From Streptococcus porcinus (GTDB lineage: Bacteria; Bacillota; Bacilli; Lactobacillales; Streptococcaceae): a stretch of DNA of 64,000 nucleotides. Positions 16,026 to 24,396 of the stretch are shown here, piece by piece (position 1 is the stretch's first letter; every line of letters starts with the position of its first letter). A program made the position numbers and the translations under genes. The DNA lies in contig NZ_LS483388.1 in NCBI RefSeq assembly GCF_900475415.1, positions 1,474,001-1,538,000 on the forward strand, in the 5' to 3' direction. The notes under the pieces are model-generated. The model saw nothing but the letters and a program-made list of their open reading frames with translations. It did not search any database and was not told where the DNA came from.

Positions 16026-16966
16026 CAACTATTCGTGACATTGCAACAATTGTTGGCGTCGCACCGTCAACTATCTCCCGCTACCTCAATCATTCAGGTT
16101 ATGTTTCCAAAGAAACAGCAGAAAAGATTGAAAAAACAATCGCAGAACTTGATTATCACCCTAACCAAAATGCTCAAAATTTAAGCAGGGGTAAAACAAG
16201 TCGTGTTGGAGTGGTTATTCCTCATACAAAACATCCTTACTTTATTGAAATCATCAAAGGTCTAGTGGAAGCCGCTTTTGATAGCCACTACCAGCTGCAA
16301 TTCCTTCCTTCACATTATCTTAAAGAGAAAGAATTAGCTTACCTTGATAGCCTCAGAGCCAAAGCATTTGACGCTTTGATTTTTACATCGCGAAATCTTG
16401 ATATAAGCCAAATTGCACCCTATCATAAGTACGGTAAGATTGTTCTGCTTGAAAAAACAGACTCACCCTTTCTTTCAAGTATTTCGATTGACCGTCAAAT
16501 AGGGCTTTCTCAACTGATGATGTTTCTAAAAAAACATAACCAACCCATAAAGCATCCTATCTTTCTCTTTACACGAAATGAAAAAAGTAGTGCAACGTTT
16601 ACATCAACAAAAGTTGCCTATGAGTCCATCTTCGGCAATACTTCTTCTTTTGATAGTCTAGGCAATATTTCCAGCTATGAAGATGGCTATAAAGCTACAA
16701 AACACTTTCTCGGGGATAAAACGATTGATGCTATCATTACTAATAGCGATGATGTGGCCGTAGGAGTTATCCAATATTACCAACAACAGAAAAAAAAGAT
16801 ACCATTAGTCGTCAGCCAAGAGGCTCAAATCTCTGGAAAAATCTTAAATCTTCCCAGTATTGATAACCATAGCTTCCAGCTTGGGTATCAAGCATTCCAT
16901 TTGGCTATTGATTCAACAGTTAAACATAAGGTTATAAAATCAAAATTTCTAGAAAAACGTTACTGA
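16022..16966 (+). CDS. LacI-family transcriptional regulator
   Basis: 314 residues. An N-terminal LacI helix-turn-helix with the usual TIRDIA...VAPSTISRYLN pattern and hinge helix (NQNAQNLSRGKT) precedes a periplasmic-binding-like ligand domain. I chose the ATG at 16022, which overlaps the HAD stop (ATGA) and follows AAAGGAAA; this is where LacI proteins normally start, and the frame's upstream ATG is inside the HAD gene. The ligand is unknown. The likely operator is the 15157-15172 repeat in its own promoter. The ligand domain is slightly short compared with CcpA or RbsR, but no break is visible. Confidence 0.9.
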   Translation: MTTIRDIATIVGVAPSTISRYLNHSGYVSKETAEKIEKTIAELDYHPNQNAQNLSRGKTSRVGVVIPHTKHPYFIEIIKGLVEAAFDSHYQLQFLPSHYLKEKELAYLDSLRAKAFDALIFTSRNLDISQIAPYHKYGKIVLLEKTDSPFLSSISIDRQIGLSQLMMFLKKHNQPIKHPIFLFTRNEKSSATFTSTKVAYESIFGNTSSFDSLGNISSYEDGYKATKHFLGDKTIDAIITNSDDVAVGVIQYYQQQKKKIPLVVSQEAQISGKILNLPSIDNHSFQLGYQAFHLAIDSTVKHKVIKSKFLEKRY

Positions 16967-16992
16967 AATTCTAGGTTTTCAAGTCGAATTTT

Positions 16993-17021
16993 TTGTTAAT
17001 TTACCAAAGTAGGGCTATAAT
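16993..17021 (+). promoter_or_regulatory. Promoter of the VOC gene pair
   Basis: TTGTTA (16993-16998), 17-base spacer, TATAAT (17016-17021), 35 bases before the first VOC start. Confidence 0.7.
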
Positions 17022-17056
17022 AACCTAAAACTATATATTATTAATGGAGAGAAAAA

Positions 17057-17440
17057 ATGATTGCTAAATCAACAACAATGCTTTATGTTAATGACACTGA
17101 AGCTGCAATGACTTTTTGGACAGAAAAGATGGGATTTGTCATAACTGATCAAACAGATGTTGAAGGTATAAAATCTTATGAAGTAGCACCTTCACATGAT
17201 GCCGCTGCTAAATTTGGAATCCACAATAAGGATTTAGTAGCACAGGCAAATCCTGGAATGAACCTTGAATTTCCTTCACTCTTGATGGAAACTGATGATT
17301 TAGAAGCTGAGTACCAAACCCTGACTGAAAATGGGGTTAATACAAACCCAATTATGGAATATCAAGGTATGGTTCACTTCACTTTCACTGATAACGAGGG
17401 TCATTACATCGCTATTCGTCAAACAAGCTCGTTGAATTAA
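17057..17440 (+). CDS. VOC-fold (glyoxalase/bleomycin-resistance-like) protein
   Basis: 127 residues of the vicinal oxygen chelate superfamily: paired beta-alpha-beta-beta-beta modules starting TTMLYVNDTEAAMTFWTEKMGF and ending HFTFTDNEGHYIAIRQ. Such proteins include glyoxalase I, dioxygenases and drug-binding proteins; the substrate here is not predictable. GGAGAG precedes the ATG. Ten bases separate it from a second VOC gene with its own GGAG, so the two form a small operon and may act together or have arisen by divergence. Confidence 0.8.
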   Translation: MIAKSTTMLYVNDTEAAMTFWTEKMGFVITDQTDVEGIKSYEVAPSHDAAAKFGIHNKDLVAQANPGMNLEFPSLLMETDDLEAEYQTLTENGVNTNPIMEYQGMVHFTFTDNEGHYIAIRQTSSLN

Positions 17441-17450
17441 GGAGAAAAAA

Positions 17451-17867
17451 ATGGTTACTGCATTGAATGTTTACTTAGTTACAAATGGTAACGGAAAAGA
17501 AGCTGTTGAATTTTACAAAAATGCCTTTAAAGCTGAAATCACTAATTTAATCTTTTGGAAAGATGGTGTGCCAGATTGTCCAAAAGACCGTGAAAACCTC
17601 GTGATGAATGCACAAATGGAGTTCAATGGTATTCGTCTTCAATTATCTGATGAAAATCCTGACTTTGAGTATAAAGCAGGTGGTAACATGTCTGCTGCAA
17701 TTATTGTTGATAGCATCGAAGAAGCTCAAGACCTGTATGCTAAACTGTCCGTCAATGCCCAAGAAATTGTTATGGAACTCCAAGAAATGTTCTGGAGTCC
17801 AGCCTATGCTAACTTTATCGACCAATTCGGTATCATGTGGCAAATCAACACTGAATTACCAAGCTAA
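17451..17867 (+). CDS. VOC-fold protein, PhnB-like
   Basis: 138 residues of the PhnB-like branch of the VOC superfamily: ALNVYLVTNGNGKEAVEFY at the N-terminus, the FKAEI and NPDFEYKAGGNMSAAI segments, and the closing MFWSPAYANFIDQFGIMWQIN, which is typical of the group. No catalytic role is established for most members. Second gene of the pair that starts at 17057, with AAGGAG before the ATG. Transcription ends at a strong palindromic terminator 6 bases past the stop. Confidence 0.82.
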   Translation: MVTALNVYLVTNGNGKEAVEFYKNAFKAEITNLIFWKDGVPDCPKDRENLVMNAQMEFNGIRLQLSDENPDFEYKAGGNMSAAIIVDSIEEAQDLYAKLSVNAQEIVMELQEMFWSPAYANFIDQFGIMWQINTELPS

Positions 17868-17872
17868 TGACC

Positions 17873-17918
17873 AAAAAAGACCAAGTATTGAGTATATACT
17901 CAATACTTGGTCTTTTTT
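17873..17918. terminator. Bidirectional terminator: 46-base perfect palindrome
   Basis: Each strand reads AAAAAAGACCAAGTATTGAG..., and the two halves are exact complements with no spacer. A-runs and T-runs flank the ends, so it can terminate both the VOC pair (+) and the serC-to-ArsC operon (-). Confidence 0.9.
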
Positions 17919-17954
17919 TAATGTCAAGATAAGAGTTAGTTTCTTCCCCAACTC

Positions 17955-18308
17955 TTATTTAAAAAAACGCTCATAAGATTGCTTTGCACCAATTTGAAGA
18001 ACTTTACCATCCTTAACTAGGATTGGTCTCTTTATCAACATACCATCTTGTGCAAGGAGCTGCGTTGCCTCTTCTAGAGTCAAACGATCTATTTTATCTT
18101 TTAGACCAAGTTCTCTGTAGGAATGGCCACTAGTATTAAAAAAATTCTTCATCGTAAAGTCTGAATTCTCCATCCACTGTTTCAAAAGCCCAGCCTTAGG
18201 AGGATTAGACTTGATGTCCACTGTCTCAAAATCAGATAGATACTGCTTCAAATCAGCTTTTGCTTTACGACAAGTGGAACATTTAGGGTATTCATAAAAA
18301 GTGTACAT
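17955..18308 (-). CDS. ArsC/Spx-family thioredoxin-fold protein
   Basis: 117 residues of the arsenate reductase/Spx family: N-terminal YEYPKCSTCRKA with a CXXC pair, a helical middle and LIKRPILVKDGKV near the C-terminus (the RP-containing motif of ArsC-fold proteins). The fold is shared by true arsenate reductases, Spx-type polymerase-binding regulators and YusI/YffB proteins. The proline-containing KRPILV segment and the lack of other arsenic genes nearby make a generic ArsC-family reductase more likely than Spx, but this is not certain. Last gene of the serC operon, 12 bases after ogt. Confidence 0.8.
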   Translation of the reverse strand: MYTFYEYPKCSTCRKAKADLKQYLSDFETVDIKSNPPKAGLLKQWMENSDFTMKNFFNTSGHSYRELGLKDKIDRLTLEEATQLLAQDGMLIKRPILVKDGKVLQIGAKQSYERFFK

Positions 18309-18320
18309 AATGAATCCTTT

Positions 18321-18800
18321 CTAAAAACCTTGTTCATGCTCTAATAGCCAGATTTTTTTATCCAGACCACCAGCATATCCGGTTAGCTGTCCATCTGATC
18401 CTACTACTCGATGACAAGGAATAAAAATACTAAAGGGATTATGGCCGACAGCACCACCAACGGCCTGTGCTGAAGCACAATTAACCATCTCTGCGATTTC
18501 TTTATAGCTTCTTGTTTCTCCATAAGGAATTTCTTGTAAGCAACGCCAAACCTTCTGACGAAAGTTTGAACCCTTTATGGAAAGAAAATCAGCTTTTGTG
18601 GGTGGAGTTTGATAGAAATAAGTATCTAACCACTGACATGCCTCCCTTAACACGACAGTCTCTTGAAGTTGCGAAGCCTCACAGATACCGGCTTCGAAAT
18701 ACTTTTGATCCTGAAACCAAGCACCAATTAACCCTACTTCATCTGCTATTAAGGACATATCTCCAATGGGAGAATGATAAATTATTTTTGATAAGCTCAT
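18321..18800 (-). CDS. ogt: Methylated-DNA-protein-cysteine methyltransferase
   Basis: 159 residues from the ATG at 18800 (MSLSKIIYHS). It repairs O6-methylguanine by moving the methyl group irreversibly to its own cysteine. The diagnostic motif IPCHRVVGSDGQLTGYAGG is near the C-terminus, preceded by the helix-turn-helix GETRSYKEIAEMV and the AVGGAVGHNP arginine/asparagine finger region. The frame remains open 15 codons upstream with two other ATGs; 18800 best matches the family N-terminus, though no candidate has an ideal Shine-Dalgarno. Fourth gene of the serC operon. Confidence 0.92.
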   Translation of the reverse strand: MSLSKIIYHSPIGDMSLIADEVGLIGAWFQDQKYFEAGICEASQLQETVVLREACQWLDTYFYQTPPTKADFLSIKGSNFRQKVWRCLQEIPYGETRSYKEIAEMVNCASAQAVGGAVGHNPFSIFIPCHRVVGSDGQLTGYAGGLDKKIWLLEHEQGF

Positions 18801-18862
18801 CACTTTTCTAACCATTCCTTGTTTCAATTTATCCCTTAACATCAACGGTCAAGGAACTTATC

Positions 18863-20041
18863 TTAAGGCTTCTTAATCAACCGCACACGAATAATATTCT
18901 CACTAGCTTTAAAATCTTCTACTAATTGCTTAACCTTATCTAAGTCGCCCTCGTCTAAATCAATTAAGGTGTAAGCATAGTCACCTTTTGAGCGGTTAAT
19001 GATATTATCAATATTAATATCCAAAGCTGATACTGCTGTTGAAATGGTCGCGACAATGTTAGGGACGTTTTTATTGATTAAAGTAATCCGATAAGGAGCA
19101 GATAGGGCTTGGTGAACATTGGGAAAGTTAACTGAGTTTGTAATTTCCCCTGTTTCCATAAAACGTCTAATGGTTTGACTTGCCATGATGGCACAATTTA
19201 ATTCGGCTTCCTTAGTCGAACCGCCAACATGAGGAAAAACAGTAATTTTTTCCCTGTTTAAAAGTTCTGGACTTGCAAAATCAGTCATATAACGTTTAAC
19301 GACGCCTGTCTCAATTGCATCAAGCAAAGCTTGATGATCAACTAACTCTGCACGCGCAAAATTGATAATAGTTGTTCCTTTTGACATCATTGCAAAACTC
19401 TCAGCATTAAAGGTTGCTTTTGTCTCTTGGGTCAGTGGGACATGAACCGTTATATAATCAGATTTAGCAAATATTTCTTTGAGGTCGTTAACCCTTTGAA
19501 CATGACTTGAAATACTCCAAGCAGTCTCAATAGAGACATAAGGATCATAACCTAAAACATTCATTCCTAAACGATAGGCATCATTAGCGATTCTACCCCC
19601 AATTGCACCTAGACCAATAACTCCAAGCGTTTTACCACTAATCTCTGTTCCAGCAAACTGTTTCTTGCCAGTTTCAACTTGCTTACCAAGATCAGCACCT
19701 TGTAATCGATTAGCCCAGTGATTAGCAGAAATATAATCTCGAGCAGCCATTAAGATAGCTGCCAATACTGCTTCTTTTACTGCATTTGCATTTGCTCCAG
19801 GCGTATTAAAAACGACAATCCCTTCTGAACTAGCCTGGTCAACTGGAATATTATTTGTTCCCGCACCAGCTCTGGCTACTGCCTTTAAATTACTTGGAAA
19901 GAACTGCCCGTGTAATTGCTCACTCCTTAGAATATAGGCATCCGGATTGTTTGCTAAATCACCATCAATTTGAAATTGGTTTCCAAGTTCTTTTAAACCA
20001 ATTTGGTTAATGTTATTAAAAGTTTTTACACTATAAACCAT
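18863..20041 (-). CDS. serA: D-3-phosphoglycerate dehydrogenase
   Basis: First step of serine synthesis: 3-phosphoglycerate plus NAD to 3-phosphohydroxypyruvate. 392 residues from ATG 20041 (MVYSVKTFNN). It has an N-terminal substrate half, a Rossmann NAD domain (LGVIGLGAIGGRIAN, near 150), the catalytic Arg/Glu/His set of the D-2-hydroxyacid dehydrogenases (NFARAELVD; HVGGSTKEAE), and a C-terminal ACT domain (about 325 onward) that usually mediates serine feedback. An upstream in-frame GTG (20077) is also possible, because GGAAGGA abuts it, but the family starts at the ATG. It sits between GNAT and ogt in the operon headed by serC. Confidence 0.94.
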   Translation of the reverse strand: MVYSVKTFNNINQIGLKELGNQFQIDGDLANNPDAYILRSEQLHGQFFPSNLKAVARAGAGTNNIPVDQASSEGIVVFNTPGANANAVKEAVLAAILMAARDYISANHWANRLQGADLGKQVETGKKQFAGTEISGKTLGVIGLGAIGGRIANDAYRLGMNVLGYDPYVSIETAWSISSHVQRVNDLKEIFAKSDYITVHVPLTQETKATFNAESFAMMSKGTTIINFARAELVDHQALLDAIETGVVKRYMTDFASPELLNREKITVFPHVGGSTKEAELNCAIMASQTIRRFMETGEITNSVNFPNVHQALSAPYRITLINKNVPNIVATISTAVSALDINIDNIINRSKGDYAYTLIDLDEGDLDKVKQLVEDFKASENIIRVRLIKKP

Positions 20042-20095
20042 ATCTATTTTTACTGGGAAGGCTTGCTTCTCCAGCACTCCTTCCTGATTATGCTT

Positions 20096-20647
20096 CTAAA
20101 AATCGTAACGACGGTCTTCATCAATTTCTTGGTATTTTACCGCCTTTTCATCTTCTTTTTTGAGTTTCTGATATGCTAAACGCACTCCAGACAAGGGAAC
20201 TTTTCCACAAAAGTGAAAGCCTAATTTTGACAGAATAGCTTGCATAGCTAAATTTTTCTCGTGAGTATCGCAACGAAAATCGTCATAATCAAACCCCTCA
20301 ATCAATCCTTCTACAAAAGTTTGTGCTATACCTTGCCCTTGGATGTCTTTAGCAACTGCAATACGATGAAAGGTAACATAGTGTCTGTTATCTGTTAACC
20401 ATTCCCCATCGTAGATAGCATTATAGGCTTCTTCATTGCCAAAAATTGCTGCTGCGTAAGCAATAATGTCACCATCTTCTAAGGCCACATAGCCAACCCC
20501 ATCAATAATATCGGCTATAATGACATCTGCAGTAGGATAGCCATCCTGCCATTGATCACTTCCATAAGATGCCAGTACTGTCTTAGCATCTTCAATAATT
20601 GCCATAATAGGACCAACTTCATTAGGAAAGGCTAGTCTGATATCCAT
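20096..20647 (-). CDS. GNAT-family N-acetyltransferase
   Basis: 183 residues with the GNAT core: the acetyl-CoA-binding loop is IAVAKDIQGQGIAQTFVEG, preceded by a beta-hairpin holding YVALEDGDIIAYAA and followed by CDTHEKNLAMQAILSKLGF. The acceptor is unknown. The gene lies between serC and serA with gaps of about 20 bases on each side, an arrangement I recall from other streptococci. A role linked to serine or a related amine is therefore possible but not shown. Confidence 0.85.
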   Translation of the reverse strand: MDIRLAFPNEVGPIMAIIEDAKTVLASYGSDQWQDGYPTADVIIADIIDGVGYVALEDGDIIAYAAAIFGNEEAYNAIYDGEWLTDNRHYVTFHRIAVAKDIQGQGIAQTFVEGLIEGFDYDDFRCDTHEKNLAMQAILSKLGFHFCGKVPLSGVRLAYQKLKKEDEKAVKYQEIDEDRRYDF

Positions 20648-20670
20648 ATTTTGCCTCTTTTCATCTCGAT

Positions 20671-21765
20671 TTACTTGCTATTTTGAGCTTCAAATTGAGC
20701 CATAAAGTCGACTAAAGCAACAATGCCTTCTTTAGGAAAAGCATTATAAATACTTGCCCTCATACCACCAACACTACGATGACCTTTAATATTTTTAAAG
20801 CCTGCCTTTTCAGCTTCTTTGATAAATAGACGATCTAAAGCTTCAGAAGGTGTTGTGAAAGGTATATTTGACAACGAGCGTTCCTTAGGATTTTTTACTG
20901 GGTTATTATAAAAGGATGACTGTTCAATAAAAGTATAGAGTAAGCCCGATTTTTCGCGGTTAATAAGTTCCATCTGATCTAAGCCTCCTAACTCTTTGAT
21001 CCACTCAAAAACCATTTTAGCAATATAGATGCTATAAACAGGAGGTGTATTATATAAAGAGTGTGCCTCCACATGTACCTTATAATCCAACATGCTTGAT
21101 AACATCGGCTCTTGATTCAATAAATCGTCACGAATAATCACAACTGTGACACCAGCTGGTCCAATATTCTTCTGCGCGCCAGCATAAATCATTCCAAACT
21201 CTTCGACTTGGTATCTAACAGCCAAGATATTTGAAGACATATCAGCAACAATAGGCACGCCATTTGTATCTGGTAAATCATAAATAGCTGTTCCTTCAAT
21301 AGTATTATTTGTTGTGATGTGAACATAGGCAGCTTCAGGATCAATCACCGCTTTATCATATAAGGGAATATTAGTAAAATGGTCTTTTTCCGAAGAAGCT
21401 AGTAATAAAGGCTCAAAAGGAATTGTTTTAGCTAGTTTCAGCGCTTCTGTGTAAGCTTTCTTACCCCAAGAACCAGCTATGTGATAATAAGCCTTCTTAT
21501 CCTTGGCCAAGTTCATAGGAATCATTGAAAATTGTGTTGAAGCTCCTCCCTGCAAAAAAAGAACTTTATAATCATCAGGGATTCCCATTAGTTCTCTAAG
21601 CAAGCTTTCTGCTTCTGTAATGATTGCTTCAAATTCTTTGGAGCGGTGTGACAATTCCAAAACACTCATGCCACTGGATCGGTAATCAAGCATTTCAGCT
21701 TGAGCTTTTTCCAGTACAGGTTTTGGCAAGACTGCAGGCCCTGCAGAGAAATTATAAATTGTCAT
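20671..21765 (-). CDS. serC: Phosphoserine aminotransferase
   Basis: 364 residues; PLP-dependent class V aminotransferase, second step of serine synthesis (3-phosphohydroxypyruvate plus glutamate to phosphoserine). Family marks: [11 protein letters not shown] at the start, LQGGASTQF (phosphate loop), ADMSSNILA, the PLP lysine in [10 protein letters not shown], and the [12 protein letters not shown]-terminal motif that is unique to SerC. Head gene of serC-GNAT-serA-ogt-ArsC, all minus strand with short gaps. GGAGGTG lies before the ATG, and a good promoter is at 21796-21824. A serB-type phosphatase is not in the window. Confidence 0.96.
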   Translation of the reverse strand: MTIYNFSAGPAVLPKPVLEKAQAEMLDYRSSGMSVLELSHRSKEFEAIITEAESLLRELMGIPDDYKVLFLQGGASTQFSMIPMNLAKDKKAYYHIAGSWGKKAYTEALKLAKTIPFEPLLLASSEKDHFTNIPLYDKAVIDPEAAYVHITTNNTIEGTAIYDLPDTNGVPIVADMSSNILAVRYQVEEFGMIYAGAQKNIGPAGVTVVIIRDDLLNQEPMLSSMLDYKVHVEAHSLYNTPPVYSIYIAKMVFEWIKELGGLDQMELINREKSGLLYTFIEQSSFYNNPVKNPKERSLSNIPFTTPSEALDRLFIKEAEKAGFKNIKGHRSVGGMRASIYNAFPKEGIVALVDFMAQFEAQNSK

Positions 21766-21795
21766 AAAACACCTCCGAATCGAATAATAATACAG

Positions 21796-21824
21796 AGTAT
21801 AGCATAATTTTCAGAATTTTACAA
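21796..21824 (-). promoter_or_regulatory. Promoter of the serC operon
   Basis: Minus strand TTGTAA (21819-21824), 17 bases, TATACT (21796-21801), 30 bases before the serC start. Confidence 0.7.
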
Positions 21825-21889
21825 AGATTTTTCCAACTTATTTCCTATTCCTAAAAATGATATAATTGAGATAGATAGAGGAGGACGTT

Positions 21890-22522
21890 ATGTTAATAAA
21901 AGAATTTTGTGCAGAAAATCTAACCAGTTTAAACCAATTACATGGATTAGAGGTTAATCGTGTTGAACTTTGCGATAACTTGGCTGTCGGTGGGACGACA
22001 CCTTCTTTTGGCATTATTAAAGAAGCTTGTAACTTACTTCATGATAAGTCTATTTCAGTCGCAACCATGATTAGGCCAAGAGCTGGTAATTTTGTTTATA
22101 ATGACATTGAACTTAGAGCTATGGAAGAAGATATTATAAAAGCAGTTGAAGCCGGTTCAGACGCCTTGGTTTTGGGCTTACTAACTGAAGAGGGACAACT
22201 TGATACTGAAGCTATTGAACAACTCCTACCTGCGACACAGGGACTACCCTTAGTTTTTCACATGGCTTTTGATCATATTCCAGAAAAAGATCAATTTGAT
22301 GCTATAGATCAGCTAATTGATTACGGTTTTGTCAGAATTTTGACGCATGGTTCTATGGAAGCTAATGATATCTATGATAATATAAATCACCTAAAGAAAA
22401 TTGTTTCTTATGCTGCTTCTAAAATTGAAATCATGATCGGTGGCGGTGTTACAGCTCAGAATGCTCTTGACCTCAGCCAAAAAATAGGAACTGTTATTGT
22501 TCATGGCACTAAAATTGCTTAA
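21890..22522 (+). CDS. cutC: CutC-family copper homeostasis protein
   Basis: 210 residues, a TIM-barrel protein of the CutC family, named for copper tolerance though its biochemical role is unsettled. Conserved parts: KEFCAENL near the start, NRVELCDNLAVGGTTPSFG, the MIRPRAGNFVYND motif (most diagnostic), GSDALVLGLLTEEGQLD, and FHMAFD. GAGGAGGA lies before the ATG. It diverges from the serC operon and shares a terminator region with the convergent membrane-protein gene downstream. Confidence 0.92.
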   Translation: MLIKEFCAENLTSLNQLHGLEVNRVELCDNLAVGGTTPSFGIIKEACNLLHDKSISVATMIRPRAGNFVYNDIELRAMEEDIIKAVEAGSDALVLGLLTEEGQLDTEAIEQLLPATQGLPLVFHMAFDHIPEKDQFDAIDQLIDYGFVRILTHGSMEANDIYDNINHLKKIVSYAASKIEIMIGGGVTAQNALDLSQKIGTVIVHGTKIA

Positions 22523-22590
22523 GAGGTTGCTCATTTGTTCACACAAATTCCTATTCGCTGTTAATTTAGACCCCAAGTAAGATTTATAAC

Positions 22591-22642
22591 AAAAGCCAGT
22601 GGTAAGGCAACAAATGCAAAGTCGCCCACCACTAGCTTTTTT
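22591..22642. terminator. Bidirectional terminator between cutC and the DUF5684-like gene
   Basis: AAAAGCCAGTGGT (22591-22603) pairs with ACCACTAGCTTTT (22628-22640) with one mismatch, plus an inner GGC/GCC pairing. T-runs occur on both strands. Confidence 0.75.
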
Positions 22643-23042
22643 AATTGTTACTCAAAAAATGTAAAATCGGTTGATAAGTATTGTGTTGATATCCTTTGCC
22701 AAAAGCAAGTATTAAAGTTGTAACTCCTGGGAAAAACAAACTCAAAACTGCTAGTCCTCTTGAACCACCAAAAGCTCTAACAAAGCAAAAGCGCGTATAA
22801 TAAAAATAGATAGAAATGACCCAGCCTATAAAATAGAGCCACCTGTTCTCTTGACCAAATGTAATCTTATGTTTGGTAAAACCAGCTAATATCGGAATCA
22901 GAGCAAACCACCCGGGTTGATTTGCTTTTTGAAATAAGCGCCAGTTCCCAATTGCAGACATCACAAGCGATACCATTCCGATAATAAAAATAACTCCGTA
23001 AATTGCTAAAAAAATGTATCCTACTGCTTCATCTTGACTCAT
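22641..23042 (-). CDS. Small membrane protein, DUF5684-like
   Basis: 133 residues with about four hydrophobic segments (roughly 10-32, 45-53, 66-85 and 93-115). It resembles the DUF5684 group by the pattern WRLFQKANQPGWFALIPI (a conserved Lys-Ala-Gly-Pro-Gly-Trp-like loop) and a downstream FGKG; I give this name from recall. Function unknown. It is convergent with cutC and lies downstream of rsmI with a 150-base gap, so it probably has its own promoter. Confidence 0.7.
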   Translation of the reverse strand: MSQDEAVGYIFLAIYGVIFIIGMVSLVMSAIGNWRLFQKANQPGWFALIPILAGFTKHKITFGQENRWLYFIGWVISIYFYYTRFCFVRAFGGSRGLAVLSLFFPGVTTLILAFGKGYQHNTYQPILHFLSNN

Positions 23043-23195
23043 CCTAGATCACCTCATACCTTAATTTATTTTACTTTTGTATTGATGTTGAAAGCCTTTA
23101 TAACAAAAAACGTTTTCCGTAAAAATAGTATAATTCTTTTATATTAATATTCTAAACCCATACATTTTTTAATAAATAGGGCTAACTAAGTAGGA

Positions 23196-24065
23196 TTAGC
23201 TTCGATTTTGGTGAAAAGTCTGATAAAGTTCCTGACGGCTAAGCTGATATTTTTTAGCAATTCTTTTTATTGCTTGATTTGGCTTACAGCCTTGATTGAT
23301 TTCTTCTTGCACTAAAGCTACATAGTCAACGTCTTTTTCTTGATCTATATCCTGATTCGCATCATAACCCGAAACAATGAGAAGACATTCTCCCTTTAAA
23401 GGCTTTTGAATGATATATTCTAGCAGTTGAGATATTAATCCCCTTTGATACTCCTCATAAACCTTGGTAAGCTCTCTGACCAAAGTAACCTGACGATCAC
23501 CATAAACCTCTAAGAGATGGGAAAGGGTATCGGCGACACGATAAGGTGATTCATAAAAAATCTGTGTCTCCGGATAGTTTTTTTTCTCTTCAAGAAAAGC
23601 TTTTTGCTGCCCTGCCTTTCGTGGTAAAAAACCATAAAAAAGATGTGGTTGTGGAGCAAGGCCGCTCGCTATTAACCCCGTTATCCCAGCTGAAGCTCCC
23701 GGTAAGGCAACGACACTGATCTTATGAGCTATAGCCTCTTTAACTAAATCATGACCAGGATCAGAAATTGAAGGCATACCTGCATCAGATACTTGAGCCA
23801 GCGAATGACCATCTTCTAATAATTCTATTAGTTGTGGAATTTTCTCAAAAGCATTATGTTCATGAAAAGAAATTTGTTTTGTATTAATTCCAAAATGCTT
23901 GAGAAGAATACCCGTGTTACGCGTGTCCTCAGCACAAATAAATTCTACTGTTTTTAAGGTTTCGACTGCTCGAAAAGTCATATCTTGAAGATTACCTATC
24001 GGTGTAGGTACTAGGTACAAGCTACCTGTCGTTTTGATATCTTTAAAACTTTTTTGAATCTGCAT
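23196..24065 (-). CDS. rsmI: 16S rRNA 2'-O-ribose C1402 methyltransferase
   Basis: 289 residues; SAM-dependent methyltransferase of the tetrapyrrole-methylase fold that modifies C1402 in the ribosomal decoding centre. Motifs: LYLVPTPIGNLQDMT at the start, CAEDTRNTG, FHEHN, the SDAGMPSISDPG loop (SAM binding), ALPGASAG, and FYESPYR. The C-terminal helical tail (NQAIKRIAKKYQLSRQELY) is typical. Last gene of the tmk operon; its start lies one base after the yabA stop. Confidence 0.96.
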   Translation of the reverse strand: MQIQKSFKDIKTTGSLYLVPTPIGNLQDMTFRAVETLKTVEFICAEDTRNTGILLKHFGINTKQISFHEHNAFEKIPQLIELLEDGHSLAQVSDAGMPSISDPGHDLVKEAIAHKISVVALPGASAGITGLIASGLAPQPHLFYGFLPRKAGQQKAFLEEKKNYPETQIFYESPYRVADTLSHLLEVYGDRQVTLVRELTKVYEEYQRGLISQLLEYIIQKPLKGECLLIVSGYDANQDIDQEKDVDYVALVQEEINQGCKPNQAIKRIAKKYQLSRQELYQTFHQNRS

Positions 24066-24066
24066 A

Positions 24067-24396
24067 TTACAACTTTCTGTCTAATAATTCACGGCAAAAC
24101 ATGCATTCTTCATCATTTTCACGCCTCTGGCCATAAAAGAAATTGCAGATGTGGAAACCTTCATCATAAATACCTTCTAAATGTTCATTTCCTTGTTTAG
24201 AAGGTGTCTTAGCAAGAGTTTCATTTTCTAGTTGACTGAGGCGCTCTCGCAATTTAGTATTTTCAAGGCGTAAGACCGTGTTCTCCTCAACTAAGCCTTG
24301 GACTTGCTTTTTCATAGCTTCAATGTCAGCTAGGGTGATCATTAAGTTCTGAGAAAATCCATCAAATGCATCAAATAGTTCTCTTTTATTTACCAA
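24067..24396 (-). CDS. yabA: Replication initiation control protein YabA
   Basis: 109 residues. The N-terminal half is a leucine-rich coiled coil (about 15-60) for tetramer formation. The C-terminal ~40 residues hold the zinc-binding pattern His-X-Cys...Cys-X2-Cys ([19 protein letters not shown]). In Bacillus, YabA binds DnaA and DnaN and limits re-initiation of replication. It overlaps ricT by 11 bases and is followed at once by rsmI, the usual Firmicutes order holB-ricT(yaaT)-yabA-rsmI. Confidence 0.93.
   Translation of the reverse strand: MVNKRELFDAFDGFSQNLMITLADIEAMKKQVQGLVEENTVLRLENTKLRERLSQLENETLAKTPSKQGNEHLEGIYDEGFHICNFFYGQRRENDEECMFCRELLDRKL

Noticed and set aside
17955-18308. Spx (RNA polymerase-binding regulator).
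   Set aside because: The fold is shared, but the position at the end of a biosynthetic/repair operon and the KRPILV motif fit a generic ArsC-family reductase better. It remains uncertain.
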